Notes under the pieces: model-generated
What the model was told of the DNA's origin: nothing
What the model saw: only the letters and a program-made list of their open reading frames with translations
The model's database searches: none
From: Streptomyces chumphonensis
GTDB lineage: Bacteria; Actinomycetota; Actinomycetes; Streptomycetales; Streptomycetaceae
Direction of reading: 5' to 3'
NCBI RefSeq assembly: GCF_014779715.1
Contig: NZ_JACXYU010000003.1
Span: 394,924-458,923, forward strand
DNA length: 64,000 nt
Translations under genes and position numbers: made by a program
Shown: one piece after another, positions 1 through 8,292 of the stretch
How the letters are laid out: the number at the start of each line of letters is the position of its first letter
How positions within the stretch are numbered: the first letter of the stretch is position 1

Positions 1-652
1 CCCCACCGGGCACTTCGGCCACCGCGCGCAGCCCGCGACTCCACGGCCCGGTGATCCCGGTCGGCTTGATGTCCACCGTCCGGACCCCGGCCAACGGGTG
101 CCTCGACCACAGCCCCACCGTGCCCCGCACCGCGTGGTACGGGAAGGCGGAGGCCAGCTCCTTCTCGTAGGCGGGCAGCGCCCGCGGCAGCAGTTCCTGG
201 AGTGCGATGAGGTCGGGCTCCGCCGCGGCCAGGGCACGGGCCGTGCCCACGGGGTCGGGGTTCTCGTCACTGACGTTGTGCTGCACCACGAGCAGGTCGC
301 CCGCCCGCCGCTCTCCCTCCGGGAGGAGGAGCCCGCCGAACGACCAGGTCCAGGCCGCCGCCGGTAGCAGCAGCGCCAGCAGGGCGACGGCCGAACGCCG
401 CAGCAAGGCCACACCGAAGAGCACCGCGACCATCGCGCCGAGCCACGGCAGGAGCGACTCCACCAGGCTCCCGAGTCGGCCGGGGGAGTTGGGCACCAGC
501 CCGTGGAAGACCAGGAGCGCCGCCGTGGACAGGGCGCACGCGGCGGTCGCCCGGCCCCTCGTCCACACCGAGGGGACCGCATCCCGGCGATCCCTGGGGC
601 GGCGCGCACCTGCGACCGACGCCCGCACGCTCGACGCGACACCGCCGTACAC
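1..652 (-). CDS. Endonuclease/exonuclease/phosphatase (EEP) family membrane protein, C-terminus cut by window edge
   Basis: Reading leftward from a GTG at 652 (preceded by an AGGTGGGA ribosome-binding site) gives an open frame that runs off the left edge. The first ~110 residues contain two or three hydrophobic segments (for example ALSTAALLVFHGLVPN and AVALLALLLPAAAW). They are followed by the EEP start LLVVQHNVSDENPDPVG and the metal-binding element PDLIALQELLPRALPAYE, where the E of LQE is the catalytic metal ligand of the family, then FPYHAV and GLWSRHPL. This is the usual order for a membrane-anchored EEP protein acting on nucleic acid or phosphoester substrates outside the membrane. The catalytic C-terminal half, including the His/Asp pair, is not in the window, so the substrate cannot be named. 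It is the last visible gene of a leftward set starting at 3783. Confidence 0.8.
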   Translation of the reverse strand, partial: MYGGVASSVRASVAGARRPRDRRDAVPSVWTRGRATAACALSTAALLVFHGLVPNSPGRLGSLVESLLPWLGAMVAVLFGVALLRRSAVALLALLLPAAAWTWSFGGLLLPEGERRAGDLLVVQHNVSDENPDPVGTARALAAAEPDLIALQELLPRALPAYEKELASAFPYHAVRGTVGLWSRHPLAGVRTVDIKPTGITGPWSRGLRAVAEVPGG

Positions 653-762
653 CCGTCCCACCTGGAATCCCGTCCGCTCGACCTCGTCCTGTCCAGGACG
701 ACGCGGGTGGCCGGGTGGTTCCCGGGGCGGCGACGGCCGGCCGGGGCTCGCGCCCCCAGGCG

Positions 763-1803
763 TCAGCCCATCAGCAGCAGACGGGTGTTCGGAACGAGCT
801 TCCGGTTCACGCTCGTGCTCTGCACGAAGATCGTGAAGTCCTCGTTGTGGTCCGGCGTGACCCGGACCTCCACGTCCGGCAGGCCGAGCAGGGCACGCGC
901 CTCGGGGCCGGTGTAGACCCGGTCCGTCCCCTTCTCCAGCACGGCGATCCGCTTGCGTGCCTGGATCTTCTCCGACTTGCTGAGCTGGTAGAACGCGCCG
1001 CCGGTCCGGTAGGTGTGCCCGCTCTCGACCACCCACTCGCGGATCGCCGCGGGACGGGCCACGGGTATCAGGGCGTACTCCGAGGGATTCACCGGCGTGA
1101 GGCCGGCCGCCTCGATGGTGTCCCGGTTCACCGCTTCCGCCCCCACGGAGAACACCGCGCGCGAACCCCGGATCCCCTGCGCGCGCCCCTCCATGAACTT
1201 GTCCGTGGCCTGCCGGATGACCTGCCCGGCCTCCTCCAGGCCCCGCGTGCTCGTCGCGTCCCAGATGGCGATGTTGTCGTCGGGGAAACCGCACTGCATG
1301 GCCTCGCGCCTGCCCCGCTGGTCCGGCACGAGGACGGCCAGCGTCCAGTTGTCCTCCTGTGTCGCGATCATCCGGGACACGGCCTCGACCATCTCCCGCG
1401 GGTTCCGGGCGGGCGCGTCGGCGCAGCGGTGACTCGCGTTCTCCTGCCCGTCGGTCAGCACGAACGTCAGGAAGCTGTGGTCGCCGTACAGTTGCGCCGT
1501 CTGCGCCAGCTCCCGCTGCGACTTCAGCGCGGCCGCCAACAGGGCCGTCATGCCGCCGGCCCGGTAGAGCCGCTCCAACGACGGCATCCGCAGGACGTCC
1601 TTGTCGTAGATGACGCAGTGCACGTCGTCGGCGAAGACGTAGACCGTGACCCGCGTCTCCTGGTCCAACTCCTCGGACCTGCGGGCGAGGTAGGCGATCT
1701 GCTGATCGGCCACCTCGACGACTTTGCGACTGAGGCGGGACATGGAAGAACTGGCGTCCAGCACCAGAGCGACGTGGTTGATGTAGTTCTGCTTCCCGGA
1801 CAC
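763..1803 (-). CDS. VWA (von Willebrand factor A) domain protein
   Basis: A 346-residue cytoplasmic protein starting at a GTG (1803) behind a GGGGAGGCC ribosome-binding site. Near the N-terminus VALVLDASSSMSRL carries the MIDAS metal-binding signature DxSxS. Further MIDAS parts follow as GGMTALLAAAL and FVLTDGQEN. The first ~200 residues therefore form a VWA domain that binds protein partners through a divalent metal. The C-terminal ~140 residues (from about EAVNRDTIEAAGL) are conserved-looking but not recognised. There is no signal peptide or membrane segment. The neighbours upstream are a degenerate caspase-like protein and a small helical protein, an arrangement reminiscent of VWA-containing conflict or signalling cassettes in actinomycetes; that role is inferred only. 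Confidence 0.82.
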   Translation of the reverse strand: MSGKQNYINHVALVLDASSSMSRLSRKVVEVADQQIAYLARRSEELDQETRVTVYVFADDVHCVIYDKDVLRMPSLERLYRAGGMTALLAAALKSQRELAQTAQLYGDHSFLTFVLTDGQENASHRCADAPARNPREMVEAVSRMIATQEDNWTLAVLVPDQRGRREAMQCGFPDDNIAIWDATSTRGLEEAGQVIRQATDKFMEGRAQGIRGSRAVFSVGAEAVNRDTIEAAGLTPVNPSEYALIPVARPAAIREWVVESGHTYRTGGAFYQLSKSEKIQARKRIAVLEKGTDRVYTGPEARALLGLPDVEVRVTPDHNEDFTIFVQSTSVNRKLVPNTRLLLMG

Positions 1804-1899
1804 GACGGCCTCCCCGACTTCGCGATCGATGGTCCGACCGTCTCACCCACCACTGACAGTCGGTCCTCAGGAGTGCGCGACGCGACCGCCCCGCGGAGT

Positions 1900-3075
1900 T
1901 CACCCGGTGACGGCGTCGGCCAGGCGGCGGCGGATGTCGGGCGCCGCTCCGCGCGGTCCCGGCACCCGGCGCCGGATCTCGGCGAGCGCCTGGCCCAGTT
2001 CGACAAAGGCCGTATCTCTGGCGCCCCTGGTGTCCTTGGTGTCCCTGGCGTCCCCGCTGCTTCCGCCGTCCTCACCGCACCGGTGCCAGCAGTGGTGGGC
2101 CCGGTCCACCGCGTCCCGCACGGCGGGGTCCGCCGGCGCGGCTCCGGCCTGCAACCGCCGCTCCGCCGAGGTCAGCCACCCCCGGGCGGCATCCGCCCAC
2201 CGCCCGGCCAGCCGCGCCAGGTCCGCCCTGACCTCCAGCCAGTGCAGGGCCTCCGCGCTGCGCGCACCGCCCGTCCGCAGGGCCGCCCGCTCCTGCGCGG
2301 ACGCCATGGCCACCGCCGCGCTGTACCGGCCCGCCGCCAGCTCGGAGTACAGGGCACGACGCGCCTGCGCGTCCGGGACGGTCGGGGACGAGGTCCTCGC
2401 GGGCGTCGGCCGCGCGGCGTGCTCCCGGGGAGGCGCTGCCCAGCCGCCGCGCCCGGTCTCCGCGGCGACGGCCGCTGACCGCAGAACCCGCACCCCGGGG
2501 CGGTCCGCCAGTGCGGCCCGGGTCAGGGCCGCCTCGTGCGCCTCGACGGTCACGGGGCCGCCGTCACGGCGCAGGATCGCGGCCAGCGCCGCGCTGTACC
2601 CACCCACCGAGGCCGTCCGGCGCGGCCCGCACACCACCCCCAGCACCGCCGCGCCGGGCACGTCGAGCCGTCCGCCCTCCCGCTCCGGTGCCGCCTCGAC
2701 ACCGTCCTCGACGGCGGCCAGGTCCACGACGACGGTGGTGGAGCCGCAGGGGCGCGACGCGGACGCGGAGGCCAGCCACGCCCACGGCAGCCCCCGGTCC
2801 GCGGCCGGTCCCGCCGCGCCGCCGAGCGCGACGTAGGGCTTACCCCCGGGCCCGTCCAGGCGCAGCATGCCCGCCACACCCACCAGCAGGAGCCCGGGGC
2901 AGGCGGCCGCCGTCCGCAGCGCCGCCGCCACCGTCGAGGGACACGGCGGTGCGTCGAGGAGGACGACGCGTCCTGAGGACGCGCCCAGCAGCGCGGCCGG
3001 CGGCACGCCCGCCAGGGCCGTCGCCCCGCCGTGGGATCCCGCGCCCGCCACCAGCAGTCCGTAGCCCGCCGCCAT
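1900..3075 (-). CDS. Degenerate caspase-like protein with helical C-terminus (hypothetical)
   Basis: Start at ATG 3075, chosen for the strong GAGGTGG ribosome-binding site 4 bases upstream; 391 residues. Residues 1-~150 follow the outline of the actinobacterial caspase-like (C14, EACC1-associated) fold: GLLVAGAGSHGG, then PSTVAAALRTAAACPGLLLV followed by AGMLRLDG, where active relatives have an AGHG catalytic His, then STTVVVDLAAVEDG, where active relatives have a DCC(F/Y)SG catalytic Cys. Both catalytic residues therefore seem to be lost, implying a pseudo-protease scaffold. The C-terminal half is Ala/Arg-rich and helical, TPR-like in spacing, with a short repeat-like stretch of DTKDTRGARDT. 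It probably acts with the VWA protein downstream (96-base gap). The caspase assignment is by eye and tentative; a hypothetical protein is the safe reading. Confidence 0.55.
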   Translation of the reverse strand: MAAGYGLLVAGAGSHGGATALAGVPPAALLGASSGRVVLLDAPPCPSTVAAALRTAAACPGLLLVGVAGMLRLDGPGGKPYVALGGAAGPAADRGLPWAWLASASASRPCGSTTVVVDLAAVEDGVEAAPEREGGRLDVPGAAVLGVVCGPRRTASVGGYSAALAAILRRDGGPVTVEAHEAALTRAALADRPGVRVLRSAAVAAETGRGGWAAPPREHAARPTPARTSSPTVPDAQARRALYSELAAGRYSAAVAMASAQERAALRTGGARSAEALHWLEVRADLARLAGRWADAARGWLTSAERRLQAGAAPADPAVRDAVDRAHHCWHRCGEDGGSSGDARDTKDTRGARDTAFVELGQALAEIRRRVPGPRGAAPDIRRRLADAVTG

Positions 3076-3246
3076 CGCCCACCTCACACCCGCCGAACCC
3101 GCGCCGTCACGTTCGCCGTGGTCAACGGCGGACCGGACGGCGAGGGCACGCGGCACGCCGGCGGATGCCGCCGATGGACCAGTGGCGTGTGCGTGGGGAG
3201 CCGGACGGAGGTGGGGGCCCGGGGTCCGGCGAGGACGTGTGACCGC

Positions 3247-3783
3247 TCAGGCGTCGCCCGTGCTCGTCAGCGCTTCGCTGATCATGCGGGTGGCGAAGTC
3301 GGTGTCCTCGGTGATGCGGTTGATGTGCTCGGCGAGCAGGAAGGCGGTCGCCTCCAGCGGCGTCAGCTCCGCCTCGGTCCAGTCCCCGTACTGCTTCCGC
3401 CAGAGGTTGGGACTCAGGCCCGTGCCCGCCGCGATGACGAGACCGGCCATGGTGGGCACGGCCTCCGGGCGGACGCTTCTGGGCATCATCCGCAGCGTGG
3501 CCACCAGGTTGGGGACCACGTACTCGATGACGTCCTTGCCGTGGTCCTCGTGCGCCTTGCGCAGCCACGTCATGAACATGTAAATGAGCGTGCACGCGCC
3601 GTCGAGCAGGTCGTCGGCGCCCCCGGGGCCCAGGGAGGCCGTGAACTGGTCGACCAGTGCCTTCATTTCGGGGTCGGCCTCGGTCCTGCCCGCGTGCACG
3701 CTGCGCAGTCGCGAGTCGATCATCAGCAGGGCCGCTCCCACGTCGCCGGCGGGGGCGTGTTCGGGGCCGTAGGGTGACGACAT
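3247..3783 (-). CDS. Hypothetical helical protein, first gene of the VWA set
   Basis: 178 residues from ATG 3783, preceded by GAGGAGGACCCCC, a textbook ribosome-binding site. The protein starts MSSPYGPEHAPAGDVGAAL and is predicted to be almost entirely helical, without a signal peptide. One hydrophobic stretch (DGACTLIYMFMTWLRKAH) looks amphipathic rather than transmembrane. I recognise no domain. It lies 171 bases upstream of the caspase-like gene in the same direction, so the three genes may be co-transcribed. Function unknown. Confidence 0.7.
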   Translation of the reverse strand: MSSPYGPEHAPAGDVGAALLMIDSRLRSVHAGRTEADPEMKALVDQFTASLGPGGADDLLDGACTLIYMFMTWLRKAHEDHGKDVIEYVVPNLVATLRMMPRSVRPEAVPTMAGLVIAAGTGLSPNLWRKQYGDWTEAELTPLEATAFLLAEHINRITEDTDFATRMISEALTSTGDA

Positions 3784-4160
3784 GGGGGTCCTCCTCGGAT
3801 GGTCGTGCTCGGTCACCTTGCGGGTGTGGACGGCGGACGGCCGACGGGACGGGGCGTCAGATCCGTCCGGCCGGGTGCGGTGTCCGGTCGAACTCCCCTC
3901 CGGGCGGCGCGCGATGCGCTCCCGGGCCCGTGCGGCTCCACAGCACACGGGTTCGTCTCGGCGGACACCGGGAACCGCCGAATCCGCCCCCGAAAGGGTG
4001 ATGTCAGGACGAAGGCCGGACGGGGCGGGCCGGGTCGGCAAGCGGTGGACGGCCGCTGCCGAGACCCGTGGCATCCCGGTCAAGGGAAGGCAAAATCTCC
4101 GGTGAGTGGTCCAGTCCTCGACGGATGCTCCGAGCGCGGCGCGCGGGGCCGCGACCGCGT
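3784..4160. other. Non-coding stretch between the VWA set and the chitinase promoter
   Basis: No credible gene is visible on either strand; the open frames here lack ribosome-binding sites and have no recognisable products. The segment must hold the promoter of the leftward gene at 3783. No clear -35/-10 pair stands out. Confidence 0.5.
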
Positions 4161-4176
4161 ATTGGTCTAGTCCAAG
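4161..4176. promoter_or_regulatory. DasR-responsive element (dre-like palindrome) upstream of chitinase
   Basis: ATTGGTCTAGTCCAAG is a 16-base near-palindrome matching the known Streptomyces DasR site (ACTGGTCTAGACCACT-like) at its TGGTCTAG core. DasR is the GntR-family repressor of chitin and N-acetylglucosamine use. The site lies about 200 bases before the GTG of the chitinase gene, so repression relieved by amino-sugar phosphates is the likely control. Confidence 0.75.
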
Positions 4177-4197
4177 AGGTGAGCCTCTTGGTTGACA
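4174..4197 (+). promoter_or_regulatory. Inverted repeat followed by TTGACA, putative chitinase promoter region
   Basis: AAGAGG-TGAG-CCTCTT (4174-4189) is a perfect 6-base inverted repeat directly next to the dre palindrome, and TTGACA (4192-4197) is a consensus -35. No convincing -10 lies 16-19 bases further on, so the transcription start is uncertain. Confidence 0.4.
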
Positions 4198-4372
4198 TGT
4201 ACGTGATATCCGCTTGCCTGAAGGTCTGTACCGCACAGCGCAGCACGCGTCCGAACGCCCCGGAGCCCAGGACACGTTCACCCCACCGCCGCGGCGGTCC
4301 CGCGGACCGAGACCGGCCTCCGGAGCGCACCCCCCACGGGCGGACGTCCCACTTCCCCTGCCGAGGAGTGCC

Positions 4373-6706
4373 GTGTCCCGACGCCACACCCCCCACGTTC
4401 CCGGACCCCCCAGACCCCCCGCGCCGGCGCGCCGCCGCCGCGCCGCCGTGCTCGCCGTCCTGCTGCTGGCCCTGGCCGGGCTCACCGGCCTGCCCGGACT
4501 GACGGGCACGGCGCACGCCGAGCAAGGGCTCACCGCGGCCTTCGTCAGCAGCGGCGGCGGCTCGTCCTGGACGGGCACGTTCATCGTGACCAACGGCTCG
4601 CAGGCGGCCGTGCGGGACTGGTCACTGGAGTTCGACCTGCCCGACGGGGTGACCCTGACCGGTCACACGCACGGAACCGCCGAGATCGACGGTCGCCACG
4701 TGACCGTCACACCCGCCTACTACATCGCCCATCTTCCCGCCGGCCGCGACACCGAGCCCTACAGCTACCGGTTTCAGGCGAACGGCCCGATCACCGAGCC
4801 CACCGGATGCCTGCTGAACGGGGAGAAGTGCGACGGCACCCCGGCCGTGCCCCCCGAGGCGCCCGCGGACGTGCGGGCGACGGACGCCACCGCCCGCACG
4901 GTCAGCCTGGCGTGGACGGCGGCACCGCGCGGCGACTTCCCCGTCGCCTCCTACGAGGTGCTGCGCGGTGAGGACGTCGTGGCCGCCAGTGCCACGACCG
5001 AGGCGACCGTGCGGGACCTGCAACCCGCCACCGCGTACACGTTCACCGTGCGCGCCAAGGACAACCGGGGCAACACGGGGCCGCCCAGCGCCCCCGTGAC
5101 CGCGACGACCGTCGACCCGGCCACCGACCCGGTACCGCCGACGGCACCGAGCCGGCTCCGGGCGGGCGACGTCACCTCCAGCACCGTGGAACTGCGCTGG
5201 GACGCGGCCACCGACGACCAGCGCGTCGCGGCCTACGACGTCCACCGGGACGGTGCCCTGACCGAGAGCCTGCCGGGTGACACCCTGACCACCACCCTCA
5301 CCGGGCTCTCGCCCGCCACCGCGTACACGTTCACCGTCACGGCGCGCGACGCCGCCGACAACGCCTCGCCGGCCAGCAACACGGTGAGCGTCACCACGGA
5401 CGAGGCCGTCGGCGAGGGCGGCTACGCGAAGGTCGGCTACTTCGTGCAGTGGGGCATCTACGGCCGCCAGTACTTCGTGAAGAACCTCGACACCTCCAGG
5501 GCGGCGGCCAAACTGGACGTGATCAACTACGCCTTCGCGAACATCGACCCGCAAAACCTCACCTGCCTGAACGGCGTCACCAAGGGCACCACGCCCGACC
5601 CGCAGGACCCCGACCAGGGGGACGGCGCGGGCGACGCCGAGGCCGACTACGGCCGCGCCTTCCCGGCCCACCAGTCCGTGGACGGCGTGGCCGACGACGG
5701 CTGGGGCAAGCTGCGCGGCAACTTCAACCAGCTCAAGAAGCTCAAGGCCAAGCACCCGCACCTGAAGATCGTCATCTCGCTGGGCGGTTGGACCTACTCC
5801 AAGTACTTCTCCGACGCCGCCGCCACCGAGGCGTCCCGGAAGAAGTTCGTGAAGTCCTGCATCGACATGTACATCAAGGGCGACCTGCCCGAGTACAACG
5901 GTGCCGGAGGCGAGGGCGTGGCCGCCGGGATCTTCGACGGCATCGACCTCGACTGGGAGTGGCCCGGCTCGCCCGACGGACACCCCGGAAACCACTGGAG
6001 CCCGCAGGACAAGGACAACAACACCGCGCTGATCGCCGAGTTCCGCAAGCAGCTCGACGCCCTCGGCGGTGAGCACAGGCTGCTGACCGCCTTCACCCCG
6101 GCCGACCCCGTGAAGATCGACGCGGGCTGGGACCTGACCGAGATCTTCAAGCACCTGGACTTCGCCAACGTGCAGGGCTACGACTTCCACGGCGCGGGCA
6201 GTGACAACTCCTGGGAGCCGAACCGCACCGGCCACCAGGGCAATCTCTACCCCGACCCCGATTCCCCCTACGACCCCGACTTCAGCATCGACGGCTCCGT
6301 GCGGCACTACCTCGACGCGGGCGTCAGCCCACGCAAACTGACCATCGGCTTCCCCTTCTACGGCCGGGGCTGGCAGCAGGTGACGGCGGGCGGGGTGAAC
6401 GGCGAGTACCAGACGGCCGCCGGCGCCGCGCCCGGCCAGTTCCAGGAGGAGGCCGGAACCCGCGGCTACCACGACCTCCTCACCAGGGTGCCGAACATGA
6501 CGGTCCACCACGACACCGAGTCGGTGTCCACCTACGGGTACACCGGACCGAACGGGCAGTGGTGGTCCTTCGACGACCCCTGGTCCATCGGACGGAAGTC
6601 CGAGTACATCAGGTCCAAGGGCCTGCTGGGCGCCATGATCTGGGAGATGTCCGGTGACACACCGGACAGCAGCCTGATGAACGCCCTGCACAACGGGCTG
6701 CCGTAG
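4373..6706 (+). CDS. Secreted family 18 chitinase with CBM2 and two fibronectin III domains
   Basis: GTG at 4373 is preferred because GAGGAG precedes it and a signal peptide follows directly; 777 residues. Order: Arg-rich n-region and hydrophobic core (AAVLAVLLLALAGLTGL) ending AHAEQG; a CBM2-type cellulose/chitin-binding domain (~45-155, beginning LTAAFVSSGGGSSWTG); two fibronectin III domains (about 165-250 and 262-345, both containing PATAYTFTV); then the GH18 barrel (~350-775). The catalytic signature DGIDLDWE spans D522-E529, with E529 as acid/base, and SLGGW is the preceding strand motif. It cleaves beta-1,4-GlcNAc linkages in chitin outside the cell. The dre palindrome upstream indicates DasR control, and a second GH18 gene follows after a terminator. 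Confidence 0.95.
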   Translation: MSRRHTPHVPGPPRPPAPARRRRAAVLAVLLLALAGLTGLPGLTGTAHAEQGLTAAFVSSGGGSSWTGTFIVTNGSQAAVRDWSLEFDLPDGVTLTGHTHGTAEIDGRHVTVTPAYYIAHLPAGRDTEPYSYRFQANGPITEPTGCLLNGEKCDGTPAVPPEAPADVRATDATARTVSLAWTAAPRGDFPVASYEVLRGEDVVAASATTEATVRDLQPATAYTFTVRAKDNRGNTGPPSAPVTATTVDPATDPVPPTAPSRLRAGDVTSSTVELRWDAATDDQRVAAYDVHRDGALTESLPGDTLTTTLTGLSPATAYTFTVTARDAADNASPASNTVSVTTDEAVGEGGYAKVGYFVQWGIYGRQYFVKNLDTSRAAAKLDVINYAFANIDPQNLTCLNGVTKGTTPDPQDPDQGDGAGDAEADYGRAFPAHQSVDGVADDGWGKLRGNFNQLKKLKAKHPHLKIVISLGGWTYSKYFSDAAATEASRKKFVKSCIDMYIKGDLPEYNGAGGEGVAAGIFDGIDLDWEWPGSPDGHPGNHWSPQDKDNNTALIAEFRKQLDALGGEHRLLTAFTPADPVKIDAGWDLTEIFKHLDFANVQGYDFHGAGSDNSWEPNRTGHQGNLYPDPDSPYDPDFSIDGSVRHYLDAGVSPRKLTIGFPFYGRGWQQVTAGGVNGEYQTAAGAAPGQFQEEAGTRGYHDLLTRVPNMTVHHDTESVSTYGYTGPNGQWWSFDDPWSIGRKSEYIRSKGLLGAMIWEMSGDTPDSSLMNALHNGLP

Positions 6707-6711
6707 CCCAG

Positions 6712-6751
6712 CCCTGTCCGGCGCGGGCCTGCGGGTCCGCGCCGGACAGGG
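6712..6751 (+). terminator. Intrinsic terminator after first chitinase
   Basis: A perfect 15-base inverted repeat (CCCTGTCCGGCGCGG / CCGCGCCGGACAGGG) with a 10-base loop starts 6 bases after the stop codon. There is no U tract, as is usual in Streptomyces. Confidence 0.85.
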
Positions 6752-6872
6752 GTGCGGACCCGCCGGACGCGGGCCCGCACCCCGCCCGCGCACCACCGTC
6801 CGGCCCCGGGCGCCACGACTCCCCGCACCCCGGCACCCGGCTCAACCCCCCACTCGTTCACGGAGGCAAGGA

Positions 6873-7949
6873 ATGCTCACGGATCTGCGTCGTCGCACCC
6901 GACTGCTCGGCGCCACGCTGGCGGCCGCCTGCGTGGTCCCGCTGCTCACCGCCGCGTCACCGGGCGCCCCCGGTGCCGAGCCCCGGGCCGCGGAGACCTG
7001 CGCGCTGCGGTCCAAGCCCGCCGGGAAGGTGCTCCAGGGCTACTGGGAGAACTGGGACGGTGCCGCGAACGGTGTGCACCCGCCCTTCGGCTGGACGCCG
7101 ATCACCGACCCCCGCATCCGACAGCACGGCTACAACGTCGTCAACGCGGCCTTCCCCGTCATCCTCTCCGACGGAACCGTGCTGTGGGAGGACGGCATGG
7201 ACCGCACGGTCAAGGTGCCCACCCCGGCCGAGATGTGCGAGGCCAAGGCCGACGGCCTCACCCTCCTCATGTCCATCGGCGGCGCGACGGCCGGCATCGA
7301 CCTCAGCTCGCGCGCGGTGGCCGACCGGTTCATCGAGACCATCGTGCCCATTCTGAGGACCCACAACTTCGACGGCATCGACATCGACATCGAGACGGGC
7401 CTGGTCGGCACCGGCGACATCAACCGGCTCTCGGCCTCGCAGGCCAACCTCATCCACATCATCGACGGCGTGCTCGCGCGCATGCCGGCCGGCTTCGGCC
7501 TGACGATGGCCCCCGAGACGGCCTACGTCACCGGAGGCAGCGTCGTGTACGGCTCGATCTGGGGCGCGTACCTGCCCATCATCAAGAAGTACGCGGACAA
7601 CGGCCGACTGTGGTGGCTGAACATGCAGTACTACAACGGCAGCATGTACGGCTGCTCCGGTGACTCCTACGCGGCCGGGACCGTCCGGGGCTTCACGGCC
7701 CAGACCGACTGCCTCAACGACGGGCTGACGATCCAGGGCACCACGATCACCGTCCCCTACGCCAAGCAGGTGCCCGGCCTGCCCGCGCAGCCCGGCGCCG
7801 GCGGCGGCCACATGGCACCGAGCCTGGTCGCCCAGGCCTGGAACCACTACCGCGGCGCCCTCAAGGGCCTGATGACCTGGTCCCTGAACTGGGACGGCTC
7901 CCGGAACTGGACCTTCGGCGACAACGTCCGCCGCCTCCAGGGCCGCTGA
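6873..7949 (+). CDS. Secreted family 18 chitinase, single catalytic domain
   Basis: 358 residues from ATG 6873 behind GGAGGCAAGGA. The N-terminus (MLTDLRRRTRLLGATLAAACVVPLLTAASPGAPGAEP) is a Sec-type signal peptide. The rest is a compact GH18 barrel without accessory domains: LMSIGGA is the substrate-side strand, DGIDIDIE (D167-E174) the catalytic motif with E174 as acid/base, and NMQYYN the Tyr-containing motif that supports the oxazolinium intermediate. The last acid motif has Ile where many chitinases have Trp (DxxDxDxE is intact). Lack of a binding domain suggests action on soluble or amorphous chitin alongside the larger upstream enzyme. It has its own ribosome-binding site after the 6712 terminator, so it may carry its own promoter in the 6752-6872 gap. 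Confidence 0.93.
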   Translation: MLTDLRRRTRLLGATLAAACVVPLLTAASPGAPGAEPRAAETCALRSKPAGKVLQGYWENWDGAANGVHPPFGWTPITDPRIRQHGYNVVNAAFPVILSDGTVLWEDGMDRTVKVPTPAEMCEAKADGLTLLMSIGGATAGIDLSSRAVADRFIETIVPILRTHNFDGIDIDIETGLVGTGDINRLSASQANLIHIIDGVLARMPAGFGLTMAPETAYVTGGSVVYGSIWGAYLPIIKKYADNGRLWWLNMQYYNGSMYGCSGDSYAAGTVRGFTAQTDCLNDGLTIQGTTITVPYAKQVPGLPAQPGAGGGHMAPSLVAQAWNHYRGALKGLMTWSLNWDGSRNWTFGDNVRRLQGR

Positions 7950-7950
7950 G

Positions 7951-7970
7951 CGACCGGCCCGGGCCGGTCG
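7951..7970 (+). terminator. Terminator after second chitinase
   Basis: CGACCGGCCCGGGCCGGTCG is a perfect 20-base palindrome beginning one base after the stop codon. Confidence 0.75.
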
Positions 7971-8114
7971 TCGGCCCCGACGACCGGCCCGCGCGACGCC
8001 GTCGGGTGCGCGAGCGTTCGCGGGCTCGCGGCGAGCACGACGCCCGCGACGGGCCGTGGCCGCACGTTTCCCTTCCCGCCCTCCACGCGGCCCCGTTCAG
8101 CGCGTACCCTGCTG

Positions 8115-8139
8115 CCACGGGCGCCTAGACGTCCCGTGG
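8115..8139. promoter_or_regulatory. Inverted repeat upstream of the cluster regulator
   Basis: CCACGGG-(11 bases)-CCCGTGG lies ~150 bases upstream of the TTG start at 8293, just after a TACCCT that could be a -10. It is a candidate operator or autoregulatory site. Confidence 0.35.
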
Positions 8140-8292
8140 GGTGCCCCTGGCGGCGCAGTGCGCTGCGTCTCCCGCCGCCGTGCGACCGCACGCACGGGCA
8201 CCCCGGGTGCGCCGTCCGGGCGGACGACGCGCCGTTCGCAACACCCCCGGCCCACAAGGCCGAACCGCTCTACGCGTCGAGGAGTCGCCAGC

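Noticed and set aside
715..2478. Long rightward open frame over the VWA gene
   Set aside because: High-GC shadow frame; the VWA domain motifs are on the other strand with a good ribosome-binding site.
4622..6796. 724-codon leftward frame opposite the chitinase
   Set aside because: Antisense of clear CBM2/FnIII/GH18 coding sequence; product is low-complexity Val/Gly/Arg-rich with no domain.
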